Assembly: GCA_009694245.1 (NCBI GenBank)
Contig: SHVO01000006.1
Span: 1-45,476, forward strand
Origin: Rhodospirillaceae bacterium
GTDB lineage: Bacteria; Pseudomonadota; Alphaproteobacteria; Rhodospirillales; Rhodospirillaceae
Direction of reading: 5' to 3'
Length of the DNA stretch: 45,476 bases
Shown: positions 42,218 through 45,476 of the stretch, piece after piece
Layout: each line of letters begins with the position of its first letter
Position numbering within the stretch: the stretch's first letter is position 1
Made by a program: the position numbers and the translations under genes
The notes under the pieces: generated by a model
The model's database searches: none
Told to the model about the DNA's origin: nothing
The model's input: the letters and a program-made list of their open reading frames with translations, nothing else

Positions 42218-43299
42218 ATGGCCGAAACCCGCCTTCCGGCAAGTTCCCCGGGTTTGACGCTGCCGCCGGAATATCTGACCAGGGTTCAGGCCGCGCACTC
42301 GGTCGAGCAGCGCGTAATCCGCGCGCGCCAGGCGCTCGCAGAAACGCTCGCGGAAAACCCCGCCGCGCCCCGTGACGTGATCCTCGCCCTGGCCAAGGAC
42401 GCGGACTTGGTGGCTGCTCCGATCCTAACGCTATCGGATATTCTGACGGCCGAAGAAATGATCGCGATCATCTACGATCAGGCCAGCCTCGTGAAAATGG
42501 CGGCCATCGCCGATCGCCGGCGCGTCCCCCCGATGTCTGCCTGGCGCTGATCGAGCGCGGCGACGCGGACACCGCAAATCACCTACTTAGGAATCCGGGC
42601 GCCGACATCTCCGAGCCGGGGCTGCATCGCATTGTCGACCGCCACGGCGAGCTCTACGACGTTCAGTCAAGTCTCGTGGCCCGGGCAGCGCTGCCGGCCT
42701 CGGTCATTGAGCGCGCTGTCGCGGCGGTGTCTTTTGATCTGGTCGCGCGGCTTGTCGAGCGCCACAAGATTCCTGTTGCGGCCGCTGGAAAGCTGGCGCT
42801 GGCGACGCGGGAGCGGGCGACCCTCGGCCTGACCAGCGGGTTACCGCTGGATAGCATGCGGAGCTTGGTCGAGCAGCTCATGGCTGGCGGCAGGCTGACG
42901 TCTTCGTTATTGCTGCGCAGCCTTTGTCTCGGCAACCTCGATTTCACGATTTACGCGATTGCCATCCAGAGCCGGCTGAGTATCGACTATGCGCGCAGCC
43001 GTTTGATGGAAGGCGACAATCTCAAACTTAGGGAGCTCTGGCTGGGCGCGGAACTGCCGGCAAGACTTCTGCCGGTCGCCAAGGCAGCGATCGCCATCAT
43101 GAAGGATACCTCGATCGAGGGCATGAAGTGGGATGTCGCCTTCTATCGTCGCTGCATCGTCCAGCGATTGATCACGGGGGTCGCCGATTTGAGTTCCGAA
43201 TTCAGCGACGACGACATCAAGGAACTTCTGGCCGAAGCCACAGGTGGCGATGTCCAGCTGCAGGATTTTGTTCCCGACGGCGCGCGCGCAACGGCCTAA
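42218..43299 (+). pseudogene. DUF2336 domain protein, frameshifted
   Basis: The ATG at 42218, with GGAG about 10 nt upstream, begins MAETRLPASSPGLTLPPEYL and reads EQRVIRARQALAETLAENPA. At a CCCCCC run near 42526 the reading moves one base to PDVCLALIERGDADTANHLLRNPGADISEPGL and continues to the stop at 43299. The joined 360-residue protein is a DUF2336 HEAT-like repeat protein, a common alphaproteobacterial family of unknown function. The length of 1082 nt is one short of a whole number of codons, and the break is in a six-C homopolymer, so a sequencing deletion is likely; a real or phase-variable change is also possible. Confidence 0.78.
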
Positions 43300-43422
43300 G
43301 CGGCCGGCCTTTCGCGACCAGCGGCGAATTCACAGATTTTGCGATCCGTGGTATCCCTTTTCAGGGGCTTTTGCGGAGCGAGTCCCTGACGAATACTGGC
43401 TCTTTTAATGGGGTGCCGACTC

Positions 43423-45450
43423 ATGAAATTTAGCAGCTTGGCTTTGTTGACGGCGCTGTTCGCGGCTTGGCCTTCGGTCGCCGCCGAATCCCTCGCGCAG
43501 GCGGATACCACCACCGCGCCGCGATTTGGATCCTGGGGCTTCGACCTCCTGGGGCGCGATACCGCCGCCAAGCCCGGTGACGATTTCTTTCGTTTCGCCA
43601 ACGGCACCTACGTCGATCGTACCGAGATTCCACCCGACCGCGTCCGCTTCGGAGTCTTCGACGCCCTCAGGAAGCTGTCCGAGGAGCGCGTTCACGCGAT
43701 TCTCGAGGAGGCGGCAGCTAAAGGCGGCGCGAAAATCGGCGAATTCTACAAAGCCTACATGGACCAAGCCCGCATCGGGGCGCTTGGCATTGTCCCGCTC
43801 GAGGCGGACCTCGCTGGTGTCCGATCGGCGAAGACCCGGGAAGACATCGCCGCGCTCATGGGTGATCGAAGCGGATTCCGCCGGGCGATTTTCAATGTCG
43901 GCATCGACGCCGACAGCAAGGACCCCGCGCGCTACGCGGTGGAGTTATCCAGCGACGGCATGGGCTTGCCTGACCGGGACTACTACCTGAAGTCGTCCTT
44001 CGCGCCGATCAAGGAAAAATATCAGGCCTACATCGCCGAAATGCTGACTCTGGCCGCGTGGCCCGATCCGGCCGCACGCGCCGCGGAAATCGTCGCGTTT
44101 GAATCCAAAATGGCCGAGGCCAGCTGGGAACGCGCCGCGCTCCGCGATCGCGATACCACCTACAACCCCATGACTGAGTCTGAGCTGCAAAGCACTGCGG
44201 CGGGTTTTGACTTCAAACGCTTTTTCGCGGCCGCCGATCTGGGCAATGTCGGCCGGTTCGTGGTCGCCGACAATACGGCTTTCCCAAAGAAGGCCGCGAT
44301 ATTCTCCAGCACGCCAGTGGAGTCCCTCAAGGCTTGGCTCGCTTTCAATATCGTCGATGCCGCCGCCCCGGTGCTGCCAGAGCGCTTCGTTACGGCGCGG
44401 TTCGAGTTCCGCGATAAGACCCTCGCCGGTCAACCCGAGCTCGCCCCGCGCTGGCATCGAGCGGTCACCGCCACGGATCGTGCGCTCGGCGAGGACGTGG
44501 GCCAGGAATATGTGAAACAGCATTTTCCGCCGGAATTCAAACGCCAAATGGTTGGGCTCGTCGACAATATCAAGACCGCCTTCGGCGCGCGGTTGGAGCG
44601 GCTCGATTGGATGAGCCCCGCGACCAAGCAGCGGGCGCGGAAAAAGCTGGCCCGCTTCACCGTCAAGATCGCCTACCCCGATCGCTGGCGCGACTACAAT
44701 GATCTCAAGGTCGATCCCGCCGACCTCTACGGCAATGTCAAACGCGCGCGCAGCTTCGACTGGCACTATCGGTTGGCGCGGCTGGATAAACCCGTGGACC
44801 GGGGCGAGTGGGGCATGACGCCGCAAACCGTCAACGCCTATTACAATGCAACGCTAAATGAGATTGTCTTTCCGGCAGCGATCCTACAGCCGCCGTTCTT
44901 CGACCCCCAGGCCGACGCGGCGATCAACTACGGCGCTATCGGTGGCGTCATCGGCCATGAACTAAGTCACGGCTTTGACGATCAGGGCCGCAAGTCCGAC
45001 GACACCGGCCGGCTGAACGATTGGTGGACGGCAGAGGACGCGACCAAGTTTGACGCCCGCGCCAAGGACCTGGCCGGACAATACTCGGCCATGGAGCTGC
45101 TGCCCGGCGAGAACATCAACGGTCAACTGACTTTGGGCGAAAACATCGGCGACCTCGGTGGCCTTAACCTCGCCCTCGAGGCATTCCATATTTCGCTGAA
45201 GGGCAAGCCGGCGCCGGCGCTTGAGGGCGTCACCGGCGATCAGCGCGTATTTCTGGCATGGGCGCAGGTGTGGCGGGGCAAGTCGCGCGACGAGGCGCTG
45301 CGGCAACAGCTTCACACCGATCCGCACTCGCCGATCATGGCGCGCGTCAACGGCGTCGTGCGCAATATCGATGCCTGGTATCAGGCCTTCGGCGTAAAGC
45401 CTGGCGACAAACTTTATCTCGCGCCAGGCGATCGCGTGCGGATCTGGTAG
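43423..45450 (+). CDS. M13 family metallopeptidase (neprilysin-like)
   Basis: The 675-residue protein has a Sec signal peptide (SLALLTALFAAWPSVAA|ES) and both zinc motifs of M13 peptidases: HELSH (H512-H516, in VIGHELSHGFDD) and the downstream E573 with D577 in ENIGDLGG. NAYYNATLNEIVFPA and the C-terminal W residue, reached in DRVRIW, are also family landmarks. It is expected to be a periplasmic zinc endopeptidase that cleaves peptides. The ATG at 43423 is chosen because the signal peptide follows; an in-frame ATG at 43408 adds five residues. It is 120 nt after DUF2336. Confidence 0.95.
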   Translation: MKFSSLALLTALFAAWPSVAAESLAQADTTTAPRFGSWGFDLLGRDTAAKPGDDFFRFANGTYVDRTEIPPDRVRFGVFDALRKLSEERVHAILEEAAAKGGAKIGEFYKAYMDQARIGALGIVPLEADLAGVRSAKTREDIAALMGDRSGFRRAIFNVGIDADSKDPARYAVELSSDGMGLPDRDYYLKSSFAPIKEKYQAYIAEMLTLAAWPDPAARAAEIVAFESKMAEASWERAALRDRDTTYNPMTESELQSTAAGFDFKRFFAAADLGNVGRFVVADNTAFPKKAAIFSSTPVESLKAWLAFNIVDAAAPVLPERFVTARFEFRDKTLAGQPELAPRWHRAVTATDRALGEDVGQEYVKQHFPPEFKRQMVGLVDNIKTAFGARLERLDWMSPATKQRARKKLARFTVKIAYPDRWRDYNDLKVDPADLYGNVKRARSFDWHYRLARLDKPVDRGEWGMTPQTVNAYYNATLNEIVFPAAILQPPFFDPQADAAINYGAIGGVIGHELSHGFDDQGRKSDDTGRLNDWWTAEDATKFDARAKDLAGQYSAMELLPGENINGQLTLGENIGDLGGLNLALEAFHISLKGKPAPALEGVTGDQRVFLAWAQVWRGKSRDEALRQQLHTDPHSPIMARVNGVVRNIDAWYQAFGVKPGDKLYLAPGDRVRIW

Positions 45451-45475
45451 GGGTCCGTCCGCCCGCGTGGACCCT
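45451..45475 (+). terminator. hairpin after the M13 gene, cut by the window end
   Basis: GGGTCC at the start and GGACCC at the end of 45451-45475 form a 6-bp perfect stem just after the stop. The window ends before any T tract could be seen, so whether this is a terminator is open. Confidence 0.4.
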
Positions 45476-45476
45476 A

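Noticed and set aside
1-45476. tRNA, rRNA, CRISPR, phage or complete insertion sequence
   Set aside because: I saw no cloverleaf-like gene, rRNA motif, regular spacer array, integrase or transposase in any frame.

Overview
The window is GC-rich, densely packed bacterial chromosome, most likely from an alphaproteobacterium. The grounds are gene content (DUF2336, TfoX-N, M13 peptidase, CHRD protein, SPINDLY-type TPR/O-GlcNAc transferases, a sulfite-dehydrogenase-like pair) and several intergenic palindromes resembling the RIME-type repeats of Rhizobiales and their relatives. I see no rRNA, tRNA, CRISPR, phage or complete insertion sequence. The genus cannot be told from this sequence.

Layout. 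0-11.4 kb is mixed housekeeping and accessory content: a CHRD protein, an ABC exporter, a ferredoxin-reductase-type flavoprotein, a receiver protein with an altered phosphosite, an HD hydrolase, a DUF423 protein, two crotonases, MazG (frameshifted), an MFS exporter and TfoX-N. 11.4-17.4 kb holds palindromic repeats, an exported 2-hydroxyacid dehydrogenase, threonine ammonia-lyase (frameshifted), an FkbM methyltransferase, a glycosyltransferase-like gene (frameshifted), a MoaD-like protein and an internally deleted BNR-repeat protein. 17.4-22.9 kb holds msrA and a complete MacA-MacB-outer-membrane-factor exporter operon.

23.2-32.5 kb is the most interesting block. Eleven tightly packed genes combine GTP cyclohydrolase II, a stand-alone RibD reductase domain, a creatininase-fold amidohydrolase, a 6-pyruvoyl-tetrahydropterin-synthase-like protein with an altered metal site, a zinc-less MDR dehydrogenase, a methyltransferase, a GT4 glycosyltransferase, cytochrome b561, a CDP-alcohol phosphatidyltransferase and a membrane sulfatase/phosphotransferase. 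The enzymes look like a dedicated GTP-derived (flavin- or pterin-like) pathway with tailoring and envelope steps, not a standard riboflavin operon, because the deaminase, lumazine synthase and riboflavin synthase are absent.

32.7-39.8 kb has two paralogous TPR/O-GlcNAc-transferase-like genes on either side of an oppositely oriented, broken TonB-dependent receptor. 39.9-45.5 kb has cytochrome c, a molybdopterin oxidoreductase, an exported SAM-methyltransferase-like protein, DUF2336 (frameshifted) and an M13 metallopeptidase.

Caution: at least five genes are split by indels. In four of them the length fits one missing base and the break lies in or beside a short G/C run, so uncorrected sequencing indels are as plausible as real gene decay. 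Two in-frame nonsense codons in the TonB receptor are harder to explain that way.
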